From Stomorhina lunata (taxonomy: Eukaryota > Arthropoda > Insecta > Diptera > Rhiniidae), in NCBI GenBank assembly GCA_933228675.1, contig OW121743.1, forward strand, positions 96,473,998 to 96,537,997: DNA of 64,000 nt. The letters run 5' to 3'. The notes beneath the pieces were generated by a model that did no database searches, was not told where the DNA came from, and saw only the letters and a program-made list of their open reading frames with translations. Position numbers and translations under genes: made by a program. Positions 22,768 through 35,324 of the stretch are shown one piece after another; positions within the stretch are counted from its first letter, which is position 1, and every line of letters starts with the position of its first letter.

Positions 22768-24344
22768 GTAAAATTTGGAGTTTAACATTAATATTCCTTA
22801 GAATACGTATGACTTCCTAAAAGTATACAACATATTTTGCGCCGAAAACCAATAAATTTTAAGCAAAACAATTTCAATATTTTGATCAATTTTAGAAGTA
22901 GATTTGATTTACAAAATACCGTTTTAAATTGTAAAACAATTGTTAACTACTTTTAAAAACATTTTTAACTTTAAGTTAATAATTGTCACTATATTTTCGT
23001 ACTTCATTCAACTCAATTTTACATACTTCAAATTTTTCTCCGACTTTGGCATATTTTTCTTAAGTATATAAATTGCAGGTAAATTTTCCTTTAAACTTTT
23101 TGTTTTCCTCTTTTAACTTACAAAACATTCCATCATTCAAACTTTTTTTATTTTTTCATACATTTCCATAAAATATTTAAATATATTTTATAAATATAAA
23201 ATTATTCTTATTTGCATAGTGAGATTTATTTTATGTTTAAATGCAAATATTAACTTATCACTTAAGATTTTATAGCTCAGGTGTATTATTGTGACACCAG
23301 TTACAACAAATATTGCCTCTGGCCAACCAAACTGTATAAATTTCATGCATTTTATATATGTATCTGTACAAACCATGCATAGGAGTATGCATAAATTTGG
23401 ATATACAAACACATAAATAACAAGTACATAACTGCATATACAAATATGAAGCTACATTAATATATGTCTGAAGAAAGTGAGAAATATCATATGTATGTGT
23501 GTGTATGCATATAAATTTTCAGGAAATGAAAGATAAAATGGCAAAAATTAAGACATGTCTTTCGACAAACATGAATGTAGTATATGGGGAAAAATAAAAA
23601 GTATAAGGTGATATTTGCTATATATTTAACACGTTGCGGTTAAGACCTGACATGCATCTGCATTTTTATGTTTAAATACATATAAATAAAAAAGGAAAAC
23701 TTTTCATTTCATTTGCGGTTGATGTATAACTTCAGTCATATGCATATATACTTTTTATATTGGTCACTGTGGTTGAGTGCAGAGTTTCAATGCAAAAAGA
23801 AAATAAAGCTGAAACTAAAAATATTCTTTAAAAGACTCTTTAACTTTTTAATAAGGTTTAAGTAATAAAAGTGGAAAAATATTTTGACCCAAAGAGTAAA
23901 AATTAACTTTTTCATACATTTCCATTTAATTTATTGTCAAGTTTCATAAACATCCTAAAAGCATGCAACACAAATAATAGAGGATTACTTTTCTATAAGT
24001 AAAAATGTGTCTCTCTGCTTTTATACATTTTTCCTATATAGTATATACTTTAATGTTATTAATGAAATTAAGAGCATTATGTGTAAGCACAATAATCTTT
24101 AATAAATTGATTTCTTTTCATAAGTCATTTATTATCAAAATATATTTTTATTTTCTGTTATTTTTTTGCTATATTTCGTCATCAGTCTCATCATGTTCTT
24201 TGGTTTGGTTTGTCCTTCTCGTTATGCTTATTATATCTTTTCTAACAATTTACTGAGTTAAACTTACCAAATGTGTTATAATTACACTTTGTTAAGTATT
24301 TTAGTCTTTTGAATTAATGGGAAGATGTAGAAAACAGTGGAAAG
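22768..24344. other. AT-rich, no gene seen
   Basis: AT-rich DNA with scattered TATATG/CATATA words. An 83-codon + frame at 24005-24256 encodes a hydrophobic string but has no splice or start support. Nothing else is supported. Confidence 0.5.
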
Positions 24345-26870
24345 AATTTAATAAATTTTCTTTTTTATAAAAAATTTTAATGAATATTTGATTATCAATT
24401 TTTTTATAAAAAATTTCTCATAAAACTTTGTCTTTATCAGAAATTTTCTAATATTTTTTTTTTTTATCAAAGCTTTTCCAATCAAATTTTTTATCAAAAA
24501 TTTTCTAGTAAAATTTTTTATCAAAAATTTTCTAGTAAAATTTTTTATCAAAAATTTTGTATGAACATTTTTTTATCAAAAATTTTCAAAGAATATATTT
24601 TGCTCAAAAATTTTCTATGTAAATTTTTCTATCAAAAATTTTGTATGAAAATTTTTTTATCAAAAATTTTGTATGAAAATTTTTTTATCAAAAATTTTCT
24701 ATGAATATTTTTTTTCAAAAATTTTATATGAAAATTTTTTTATCAAAAATTTTTTATGAAAATTTTTTATTAAAAATTTTCTACGAAAATGTTTTTATTA
24801 AAAATTGTCTATGAAATTTTTTTTATCAAAAAATGTTTATGAAATGTTTTCATCAAAAATTTTATACTAAAATGTTTTGTAACAAAAAAAAAATTATCAA
24901 AAATTTTCTATAAAAGTTTCTTTATCAAAAATTTTCTATAAAAGTTTTTTTATCAAAAATTTTCTATGAACATTTTTTTTCAAAAATCTCCTATGGAAAT
25001 TTTTTTATCAAACATTTTCTATAAAATTTTTTTTATCAAAGATTTTCTAAGCCATTTTTTTTTTATCAAAAAATTGTTTTGGATAATTTTTTTATCAATA
25101 ACATTCCATAAATATTTTTTTTATCAAAAATTTTCTATGAAAATGTTTTTATTAATAATTTTCTATGAAATTTTTCTTTTTACCAAAAATTTTCTATAAA
25201 AACTTGTTCATAAAAATTATCTATTAAATTTGTTTTAAAATTGCTCAGAAAATATTAAATTAAGAATTTTCTATAGAACATTTTCTAAGAAAATTGTTTT
25301 TATCAATAATTTTCAATTCAAATTTTTTTATCAAAAATTTTCTATGAAATTTTTTTTTATCAAAAATTTTTTATGAAATTTTTTGATAAAAAAATTTCCT
25401 ATAAATTTTTTTTTTTTTTTAAATTGTCAATAAAATTTTCTTATCAAAAATTTTCAATGAAATTTTTTGATAAAAAAATTTCTAATAAAACTTTTTATGA
25501 AAATTTTTTATAAAAAATTTCCTATAAAAAATGTTTTTTTTTTTTCAAAAATGTTCTACGACTTTTTTTTATGATTTTCTATGAAATTTTTTTATCAAAA
25601 TGTTCTAAGAAAATTGTTTTTATCAATAATTTTCAATTCAAATTTTTTTATCAAAAATTTTCTATGAAAATTTTTTATCGAAAATTTTTTATGAAAATTC
25701 TTTTATTAACAATTATCTATAAAAATTTTTTATCAAAAATTGTCAATGAAATTTTTTTATCAAAAATTTTCAATGAAATTTTTTGATAAAAAAATTTCTG
25801 ATAAAACTTTTTATGAAAATTGTTTATAAAAAATTTCTTATAAAAAACGTTTTTTAAAAAATGTTCTATGAAATTTTTTTTATCAAAAGTTTTCTATGAA
25901 AATTTTTTTATCAAATATTTTCTATGAAAATTTTTTTATCAAAAATTGTCTATGAAAATTTTTTTAATCAAAAACTTTCTATCAAAAATTTAAAAAAAAA
26001 AATCTTTCTATGAAAATTTTTGTTATCAAAACTTTTTTAAAGAAATTCCTTTATTAAATATTTTCTATAGAAATTTTTTTATGAAATATTTTATAAGCAA
26101 TTATTTTCTATGACAGGTTTTTTTTTCAAAAATTGTTTATCAAAATTTTTTTATCAAAAATTTTTTAACCAAAACTTTTTAATGAAAATTTTTTTATTAA
26201 AAATTGTCTATGAATTTTTTTATGAAAATTCTTTTATCAAAAATTCTATTAAAGTTCTATTGTAAAAAATTTTCTATGAAAATATTTTTCAAAAATATTG
26301 TATGGAAGTTTTTCTATCAAAAATTTGTTTTTTAATTTTTTATGAAAATTTTTTTATTACAAATTTTCTATGAAATTTTTGTTCAAATATTTTTTATGTC
26401 GACAATTTTCTATTTATTTTTTTATCATTTTTTTTTTATAAAATTTTTTCATCAAAAATTTTATATACAAATTTTTTCATCAAAAATTTGCTATAAAAAT
26501 TTTTTCATCAACAATTTTCATCAAAAATTTTATATAAAAATTTTTTTATCATAAATTTTCTATAAAAATTTTTTCATCAAAAATTTTCTGTAAATTTTTT
26601 TCATCAAAAATTTTCTATGAAAATGTGTTTATAGACAATTTTCTATGAAAATTCGCTTATCGACAATTTCTGAAAAATTTTCAATGTAATTTTTTTTATC
26701 AAAAATTTTCTATGTAATTTTTTTATCAAAGATTTTCTATAAACATTTTTTCATCAAAAATTTTCTATAAATTTTGTTTATCAAAAATTTTCTATGAAAA
26801 TTTGTTTATCGACAATTTTCTATGAAAATTTGTTAATAAAAAATTTTCTTGTTTTTATCAATACTTTTCT
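24345..26870. repeat. 28 bp AT-rich tandem array
   Basis: The unit is about 28 bp: TTATCAAAAATTTTCTATGA followed by AAATTTTT. ATCAAAAATTTT begins at 24631, 24659 and 24687. Copies are heterogeneous with changes in T-run length, so phase slips. Segments are re-duplicated: AAGAAAATTGTTTTTATCAA followed by TAATTTTCAATTC occurs at about 25287 and 25607. Long lysine/phenylalanine-rich open frames here simply reflect the repeat. Confidence 0.92.
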
Positions 26871-28785
26871 ATATATTAAAAAAATTTGTTTCTTACAAAA
26901 ATTGTTATAAATTAAAGAGGTTTTCGTTGAAAACTTTTCGGTAGCTTCATTTTCATGTTAAAAAAATATCCCAAAGGAAAATTTCTATATTCAACAATTT
27001 GATGTGTCAATGCTGGGAAGTCCCTGTTGCAAAACCTTTTAGATTTATACTAAAATATCTCTATTTTTGATGTAATAGAGATATGTAACCTTAAGCGGAA
27101 CATAAAATTTGTGGTTTTGTTATTAAATTATAAACAATAAAAAAAAAACGTTAATTCAAAAGATAATCCTTTAAAATTTTTCACTTTTCAAGTTATGTCA
27201 TGTAAAACTTTAAACTCGCATATATAAATAGTTATTTTAATTCTCTTGACACCATTTTCTGTTGACATACATTTTCCATTTTCAAACTTCAAAGTCTTTC
27301 CAATGATTCTTTCAATTCCCATTACTCTTTGTTCCACTGTAATAAAGTTGAACTTTGGCGTATAATATTTTCTCTATCATTTATTTAATGTCTATCAAGG
27401 AAACTGCGAGTGAGCTATAGGGGGGCTAAAGTTGATTGTGTAAGTGAGTGTGTGTATGTTAGAAAAGATTTTTTTAATTAAAACATAGCCATCAATTAAG
27501 ACTTTTCCTTAAATATGTATATACATACTTTTATCATTCCTTACGTTTTCCTTCAACAACTTAATTTGTGCCACTTTTCTCCATTTAGCATCTAGTACTT
27601 GAATGTTGTTGGTTGTTGCTACTAATGGGCTTTTTCTTCTTCAACAAGGAGTTGATTTTTCTGTTTTTTTTTTTTGCTTGCCTCGTCAATTCACTCAAAG
27701 AACTCAATGATAGGCCCTTTAAAAGTAAAGAAGGGGGTGTTGATGTTATATTACTTAGAGTTTGGCGTTATCTTTAGTAGGCACATGTGATTCCTTTCGT
27801 TAAAGTGAAGACGTTGGAAAAAAGTTTTTCTTCTAAATGAATGGCTGAACAAATAAATAAAGACAGTACTTGAGGTAGAGGACAGAAAGGAGGAGAAGAA
27901 GAGTTTGGTATAAATTTGATAAATTTGTTATTATGTTTAATGGTTACTTTTTTGCTTCTGCTGCTATTACAACTAGCAGGGGAAGGAGAGAAGAAGATTA
28001 TTAAGCAAATCAAAAAAAGTTTGTTTATGTTTTAATGTTATAAATAAGTTTGTCTTAATCTTATGATACTTTCTTCAACTTTTTACTAATGTTTGTTACT
28101 AAATGATTTCTTTATTTTTGTATCTTTTTTTTTCTTCTGCCTTTTGTATAGATTTTTTTCAGCTCTTTTAGCCAGACAATTGTTTTGTCCTTATTTTGAC
28201 TTATTTACTTAGCGAAATGTTTCTAATTTATTTGTATGTACATATGTTTGTTTGTATTCAGTTTGATTTATTTATATATTCGTTAAAAGTTGCATGTAGT
28301 ACTAATTTTTTATTTGCAACACTTAGGGAAATTGTTTGTTTGACTGAACTGAAAGTGAGTAAATAGATATTATAAATAATAATGTTTGAGTATGACGAAG
28401 TACCAACATGTGTTGTTAAATGAACTATAATAAATATGTTTAATAAGTATCAAGTAATTTTTGTGGGATCTAGTTAATTTTCACTACAATTAATCATGCG
28501 AGGTTTTTATATGGTTAGAAGTGTGATTTTTCTTAATTTATAAAAAAAGAAACGTTGGAAATTTATATGGTTTGTTGGCAGAGATTCCTTTTGTATTAAT
28601 AACTATAGTTAATTTAATATGATAGGAATTTTTATGAAAATAGGAATTAAAGAAAGTCAGAAGTAATTTATCTTGTTGGATTTTAAGGTTCTAATAATTA
28701 TTAAAAAGAAAGCAAAATAAATTAAAAAGCTTTACTTTTACCAGAAAATGGAATGTCTTTAGAAAAATAACTCTTAAAAATTTTT
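26871..28785. other. AT-rich, no gene seen
   Basis: Lower repeat density with some GT-rich and CT-rich stretches (27420-27470, 27540-27680, 27840-28010). A 79-codon minus frame at 27774-28013 has no recognisable motif. No splice-bounded exon is evident. Confidence 0.5.
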
Positions 28786-31470
28786 TTATTTAAAATTTTC
28801 TAAAATTTTTTTTACTAAAAATTTTGTATTTTCTAAAAAAAAATGTTCTTTAATAAAGTAGTTTTTTTTTATCAAAAAGAAAAAAATTTCTATTTTTTAA
28901 ATAATTTTCTATAAAAATTTCTTTATCAAAAGTTTTTTTTTTAAATTACTTTATCAACATTTTTCTACAAAAATCTCTATATAAAAAATATTTGTTAAAA
29001 TTTTTTCTATAAAAAATTTTTAATAAAAATTTCTTTATCTAAAATTTTTTATAAAAATTTTCTATAAAAATTGCCTTCATAAACATTATCTATAAAGCTT
29101 TTATATCAATAATTTTCAAAGCAATTTTTTTTCTAGTTAAATTTTTTATTAAGAAATTGCATGAAATTTTCTATAAAAATTTTTAAAATTTTTTGTTAAA
29201 AATTTCTAACATTTTTTGTTAAAAATTTCTAAAATGTTTTCTAAAAAATTTTATATAAAACATTTTCTTACTAAAAATTTTCCATAAAAATTTTTTAATT
29301 AAAAATTTTTCATAAAAAGTTTTTAATCTAAAATTTTCTATAAAAATTTTTTTATCAAAAATTTTCTATAAACTATTTTTTATCAACAATTTTCTTAATA
29401 TAAAATTTTCTTAAAAATTTTTTTTCTGATCAAACATTTTCGTTGAAAATTTGTTTGTCAAAAATTTTCTATTTAAAAATTATATGAAAATTTTTCTATA
29501 AAAATTTTTTATCAACAATTTTCTATAAAATTATTTTATTAAAAACTTTGTATTAAAGTTTTTTAATTAAAAATTTTCTATAAAATTTTTTAATGAAAAA
29601 TTTTGCTATCAAAAATTTTCCATAAAAGTTTTTTCATCAAAAATTATTCATACAAATTTTTTAATCAAAAATTTTTCATAAAAGGTTGTTAATTTTCTAT
29701 AAAAATTTTATTATCAAAAATTTTTTATAAACATTTTTTTTTATCAAAAATGATTAATCTAAAATTTTCTTAAGTTTTTTTATCAAAAATTTTCTAGAAA
29801 AATTTTTTATCAAAAATTTTTGATAAAAATTTTTTTGTCAAAAATTTCCTATTAAAAAGTTTTACGAAAAGTTTTCTATAAAGATTTTTTATCAAAATTT
29901 TTGTATAAAAATTTGTGTGTCAAAAATGTTCTATAGAATCTTTTTTATAAACATTTTTCTATAAAAATGTTCTTATCAAAAATATTCTATAAAAATTTGT
30001 TTATCAAAAATTTTTTTATGAAAAATTTTCTATTAAAATTTTTTTATAAAAAATTAAAAAAAAAACATTTTATCAAAAATTTTCTAAAAAAAATATTTTA
30101 TCAAAAATTTTCTAAAAAATGTTTCTTATCAAAAATTTTCTCTCAAATTTTTTTTCTCAAAAATATTTTTATGAAAAATTTTCTATAAACAATTTTCTAT
30201 TAAATTTTTTTTATAAAAAATTTTCTATAAAATTTTTTTTATTACAAATTTTCTATAACATTTTTTTTTTGTCAAAAATTTTCTATAAAAATTTGTTTAT
30301 CTAAAATTTTCGATAAAATTTTTCATCAAAAATTTCCTGTAAAAATTTTTTTATCAAAAATTTTCTGTATTTTCTATGAAAGTTTTTATATCAAAAATTT
30401 TTAGAGCAATTTTTATCTGTGAAAATTTATCAAAAAATGTATGTAAAAATTTTGTTATTAAAAAATTTTTCTCAAAATTTCTTGCCAAAAAATGCTATCA
30501 AAATTTGTTTTCAAAAATTTTCTATAACAATTTTTTAATTAAAAATTTTCCTAAAAAGTTTTAATCAAAAAATTTTTATAAGAATTTTTTAATCGGTCTG
30601 TTTCAAAAAATTTTCTATAAACATTTTTTAAACAACAATTTTTTATCAAGAATTTTCTATAAAATTTTTTTTATCAAAGAATTTCTTTAAAAATTTTTTT
30701 TTATTATAGAATTTCTATAAAAATTTTTTTATCAAAAATTTTTATCAAAAATTTTCTATAAACATTTTTTTATCAAATATTTTCTATAAAATCTTTTTTA
30801 TCAAAATTTTTCGATAAAAATGTTCTTATCAAAAATTTTTTATAAAATTTTTTTATCAAAAATTGTCTATAAAAATTTTTTTATCAAAAATTTTCTGTAA
30901 AATTTTTTTTATCAAAAATTTTCTATAAAATTTTTTTGATCAAAAATTTTTTAATCTATAATTTTCTATAAGATTTTTTTTATCAAAAATATTTTTATGA
31001 AAAATTTTTTTATAAAAAATTTTCTATAATTTTTTTTTATCAAAAATTTTCTATAAAAATTTTTTGCAAACATTTTTTTATTAAAAATTTTGTAATCAAA
31101 AATTTTCTATAAAAATATCTTTTATCAAATATTTGCTATAAAAATTTGTTTATCAAAAATTATCTATAAAATTTTTTTTTTTTAAATTTTTTGAAAAATT
31201 TTTTTATCAAAGATTTTCTATAAAATTTTTTTATCAAAAATATAAAAATTTTTTAAGAAAAGTTTTCTATAAAAATTTGTTATCGAAAGTTTTCCATGAA
31301 AATTTTGCTATTAAAAATTTTCTTTAACAATATATTTATCAAAAAATTTCTATAGAAATTTTATTATCAAACATTTTCTGTAAAAATTTCTTTATCAAAA
31401 GTTTTCTATTAAAATCACTTTATCAAAAATTTTCTATGAAAATTTCTTTATCAAATATTTTCTATGAAAG
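28786..31470. repeat. 28 bp AT-rich tandem array (left part)
   Basis: Same class as the 24-27 kb array, with unit TTATCAAAAATTTTCTATAA plus AAATTTTT and a 28 bp period (ATCAA at 29354 and 29382). More diverged at the left end. The array is cut at about 31470 by a terminal-inverted-repeat element and resumes at 32787. Confidence 0.92.
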
Positions 31471-32039
31471 TACCCAGCAAAACTTTGGTAATGGCAAGTA
31501 CTCTGATAACTGGTTACCTTGTAACGACTACAACATACCATCCGAATAAATAATAAGTTATTACAGAAGTACTTATTTGAAATTAAGATGGTAATTTAAA
31601 CTGAATGGCCCCGGTTCAAATCCCACCAAGGGCAACAATTTTTTTTAGTTTTTTGTTTTATTAAAAGAGTCTTTTTAAATGATTTTTGAATTTTAAGAAC
31701 TTAAATAAATATTATCCTCTGTAAAAAAAAATTTTTAAATTAACTCACGTTAATGAAAAAATACCATCATGAGTCAATTTTGATTATGTAGGGGATGTTG
31801 AATACCAAACTCGATTCTAATTGGTCTTAACTTGGTAAGCCCAACTTATCTGGGTCATTCTTCATCTCAACTGTGGACACACACCTCCTCATGATATCAA
31901 CCGGGGAGCTAGTTTAACACCCATTAATATTGTGAGTTAACATGTTCCGAGAGTTGTCCCATAAGATCGATAAAAATGGGTTAGGATTACGGGCTAGTAA
32001 CCCTCTCTTGAAAAAAAATATAATGAAGAGGATAAAATT

Positions 32040-32245
32040 AGATTTGAAATGTCCCACTACCTAATATTAGAGGAGGATGTCCGAAACTTCGATAGAAAGA
32101 CCAAGTAGAGGAACATTTTTTAAAGCTTGGCCTATAAAATTGGAGAATATTCGCACAAGATCGAAATCCATGGAATTCTAAAATATGCTCGGACTTTGAC
32201 CTTAACAGGTTGTAACATTTAAGTAAGTAAGAGTCAATCTTATGT
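32040..32245 (-). repeat. Dispersed repeat D, copy 1
   Basis: On the minus strand this matches 51700-51850: CTTACTTACTTAAATG, then GAGCATATTTTAGAATT, TTCGATCTT and CAAGCTT occur in the same order. The CTTACTTACTTAA start is reminiscent of tails of some insect non-LTR elements, but this is only a resemblance. It lies inside the terminal-inverted-repeat element. Confidence 0.65.
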
Positions 32246-32462
32246 AAAAACTTATACAAAAAAGAAGATTTAAATTGTTTAAGTTTTAAAATAATTTTAA
32301 AAAAGTTTTCAAATTATTACAAAAAATCGTATAAAAATATTTTTCCAAAAATTACAACAAAGCAAAAAAAAAAGCAGGGAAAAACAAAGTTATTTTCACA
32401 TGATTTTGGATCTAAAAATAAAAATTGTTTATATTAATTATAAGCTGCTAAGTTTTCAACAT

Positions 32463-32532
32463 ATGAAGTAGCTCAGTGGAAGAGTCTCTGCCTAGCAGTC
32501 GGAGGGTCTGGGTTCGAGCCCCCATGGGATCA
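32463..32532 (+). ncRNA. tRNA-like sequence (alanine-tRNA-like, degenerate)
   Basis: A box-A-like TAGCTCAGTGGAAGAG and a box-B-like GGGTTCGAGCCC are correctly spaced. The D arm pairs (GCTC with GAGT). The anticodon arm TCTGC/TCGGA pairs with one mismatch around loop CTAGCAG, which would place AGC (alanine) as anticodon. In the T arm only three of five pairs form, and the acceptor stem does not pair, so it is not a functional tRNA gene as it stands. It is more likely a tRNA-derived head of a short interspersed element or a captured fragment. Confidence 0.6.
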
Positions 32533-32786
32533 TAAAAAAAATTTTGTATTTCGTTTAAAAATATATGTTTTTAATAAAACAACAACAAAAAAGTTGTTGC
32601 TGTTGTTGTTGTTGTTGCTTTCAAATTGCTTACCCAAGTCATTACTTTTCTGCAATTGGTAAGTACTTGCCTCCAATGACATCCCCATGTTAATGTAATG
32701 ACTTAAACAGCGAATGAGTTAGTAGTTCGTGTTCAATAGTTTAACTGTTTAACTCATTATTTGGTAATGAAAAGTTTTACTGGGTA

Positions 32787-32995
32787 TCTATGAAAATTGT
32801 TTACCAAAAAATTTATGTAGAAATTTTATTATCAAAAAAATTTTCTAAAAAGTTATCAGAAATTTTCTATAAATTTTTTTTTATCAAATATTTTCTATAA
32901 AAAAATTTTTATCAAAAAATTTATATAAAACTTTTTTTTATCAAAAAATTTCTATAAAATTTTTTTGATCAAAAATTTTCTATAAAAATGTATTA
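32787..32995. repeat. 28 bp AT-rich tandem array (right part)
   Basis: Continuation of the array interrupted at 31470: TATCAAAAAATTTCTATAA-type units in the same orientation up to about 32990. Confidence 0.85.
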
Positions 32996-33034
32996 ATTTG
33001 GAAAACTGGGAGTATGTTTTTGTATTTAAAATTT

Positions 33035-33160
33035 TTTAATTATTTTCCCCAAAAATTCATGTTCTTGATGACATGCCTAAGGATATGTAACAAAAAATTT
33101 ACTTAAGAATAAATAAACTTCAATGTACTAAATGATTTATTATTTTATGGCCTCTAAGTA
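33035..33160 (+). repeat. Dispersed repeat C, copy 2 (fragment)
   Basis: TTTTCCCC, CATGTTCTTGATGACATGCC and TAAGGATATG match 18290-18440 in order and orientation, immediately beyond the end of the 28 bp array. Confidence 0.6.
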
Positions 33161-35324
33161 CCAAATTTTTGAATTGCTTTAAAAATATAATAGAATTTGT
33201 TTAGTTTTTTTTTTATATAAGAAATTTATACCCATTTCCTAGGTCTGTTTCAAAAATCATTTTTCAATTTTTTGAAAATTTTGTTCAACAAATTTTAAAA
33301 ATTATAAATGTTTTTTCCAGTGCCATAAAATGAACTAATAAAATAAACTAAAAATAAATAGCAAAAAAAGATTTTCGCGAAAATGTAAAATTTTAGTAAA
33401 CAGAAAAAATATTCAAAGAATTCTATTACATAAATATTGTATTAACTATAATATTTATAATTTGTAAACAACTATTTAAAATATAATTCCAAATTATAAT
33501 TTTGAAAAGCATGTCATTTTTTATAAATTTTTGTATTTGAATTTGCAAAAAAACCCTGATGTATTTTGTAGGCCTGTATTATTATATGTCTGTCTCAAAC
33601 TCATTATAACTCCTTAAAATTCAAATTTTCTTTTCCAAGGTTATCAAAATTTCTCCAAAAAGTAGTCAGACCACAGAAAAATACGTTTTACAAAATTTAA
33701 AGAATTTCTTATTAAAATAATTTTATTTAATAATTTTATCCCTAATTAAATATTTTCTCATTCACCAGCAGTAAGTCAAACACCAAAATTCGTTTACATC
33801 GTTATCTTAGCTTACATATTCTTTCCCTAAAATGTACCTAATTAAAAGTAAACCATCTTAACTCTCGTAATATTTTGTTCTTATTTTTGGGTTTTTTGTC
33901 TTGTTTGTTGAATATTGTTGCTGCTTCTTTATTAATATAAATATTAATTACAATAATGACAAAAACTCTTAAATGATCCTTAGTGTAATGTAAAGTACAC
34001 AAAATCTAAATTTAATTAAATTTTTTTGTCTTTTAAAGGGATCTAGTATAAGGTATTCAGGGGCTTTCCGTCTTGTTGTTATTTATTTAAATAAAGAAAA
34101 CGCCGTCACCGCAAACTTAACATGTACCCAAGAGTTTTAGGTAAATAAATTTTAAAACAAAGACAAAGCCATTGGCCTACTTACTAGGAGTATATATGGT
34201 TATACATTTATTTATGTATGTATTAAGTTTAAACGCTACCAGCGGCAAAATAACAAAAATAAGAATGAATTTTCTTTCTGTGTATGTATATGAATTATAA
34301 ATACAGCAAAACTAACAATGATGATACACATACATATAAGCGTGGTAAAAAACTAAATTTTCAAAAAAAATTGTTGAGGTCTGTGTGGGAGAAACAAAAT
34401 TGTATTATTATTTGAAAAACTTAACTTGAACTTTTTACTTTTATTAAAATTGAGCAAAAATATTTAGTTTTACTTAAAAAAGGAATGCGAAAATTGCTTA
34501 AAGAATTGTGTCAAAGAAAAGGTTGACTTTGGCTCTTAGGCACAAGGAAAGAACATATTTTTAAGTAAATAACCTAATAGTTGAATACCAATAATATTTT
34601 TATGAATTATGAACACATGCAAATATCGGATATGCAAAAACCGGCTATTCAAAACCAACTTTTCTATTTACTTCTAAATACTAACAAAAATTTAATTTTA
34701 TATAATTTAATTTAACTTCTACTTGGTAATTAAGAAAATCTTTAAAAAGATTTAAAATTAATCAAATGAAATTTTTCCAGCCATATAAGAAATCCCCTTA
34801 ACACTTCCTTTTTTCTCTGGCGATTTTCTGTTTAATTTTGCTACTACAAAAAATTTAATTTCATAAAATTATATTTTTTATCTTATTTCAATTACCTTTT
34901 TCTGATGTTTCACTTTAGTAATATTTAATTTGCTAAATGTGCAAATAAATTGTATATTTATTTTTTTAATGAAAAGTTCATTGGCCTTTGGTAAATTATA
35001 ATTTATTTGCAACAAATTTCACAGAGATGTTTCACAAATGAAAAATTCCCCCTCCCTAAAAAAAATATTGTAGAAAATTTTTATATTTTAAATGTAAACA
35101 GAGAAATATAATAAATATAAAATATATTTTGTGTATTTAAAAATTCTGCAACAGGGACGGAGAATATTTTGTCAAAAACCTGAAGTGTAAAAATTTAGAA
35201 AGTGGCTGCCATTTAGATTTTGTAGTGGACGCTCTACGGTTACTTTGTAAGCATTCCTTTGGAATAATAGTTTCGTTCCAGCACTTCTATTCATTTTGTC
35301 GAAAGTTTAGTTGACAGTGGGAAG
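33161..35324. other. AT-rich, no gene seen
   Basis: Unique AT-rich DNA. The last 170 bases, before the next array, are less AT-rich (GTGGACGCTCTACGGTTAC near 35224) but show no open frame of note. Confidence 0.5.

Larger units (their letters stand above)
31473..32784. mobile_element. 1.3 kb terminal-inverted-repeat element inside the 28 bp array
   Basis: The left end reads CCCAGCAAAACTTTGGTAAT; the right end read backwards gives CCCAGTAAAACTTTTCATTA, an inverted pair with few mismatches. TA flanks each end (31471-31472 and 32785-32786). TCTATGAAA also sits near both outer edges, but the array unit carries that word itself, so it may not be a target duplication. The sequence inside is unrelated to the array. 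It holds a tRNA-like segment near the right end, a box-B-like GGTTCAAATCCC followed by T8 near the left end (31615-31646), a fragment of dispersed repeat D, and a CAACAA/GTTGTT palindromic microsatellite at 32577-32620. No transposase is recognisable. Confidence 0.75.

Noticed and set aside
24348..25786. Lys/Phe/Ile-rich open frames in the 28 bp arrays (also near 26342, 29967-30564 and 44378)
   Set aside because: The peptides (KNFL-, KIFL-type repeats) only mirror the tandem unit; no start context, splice site or composition shift supports translation.
32463..32532. Functional alanine tRNA gene
   Set aside because: The acceptor stem does not pair and the T arm has two mismatches; better read as tRNA-derived.
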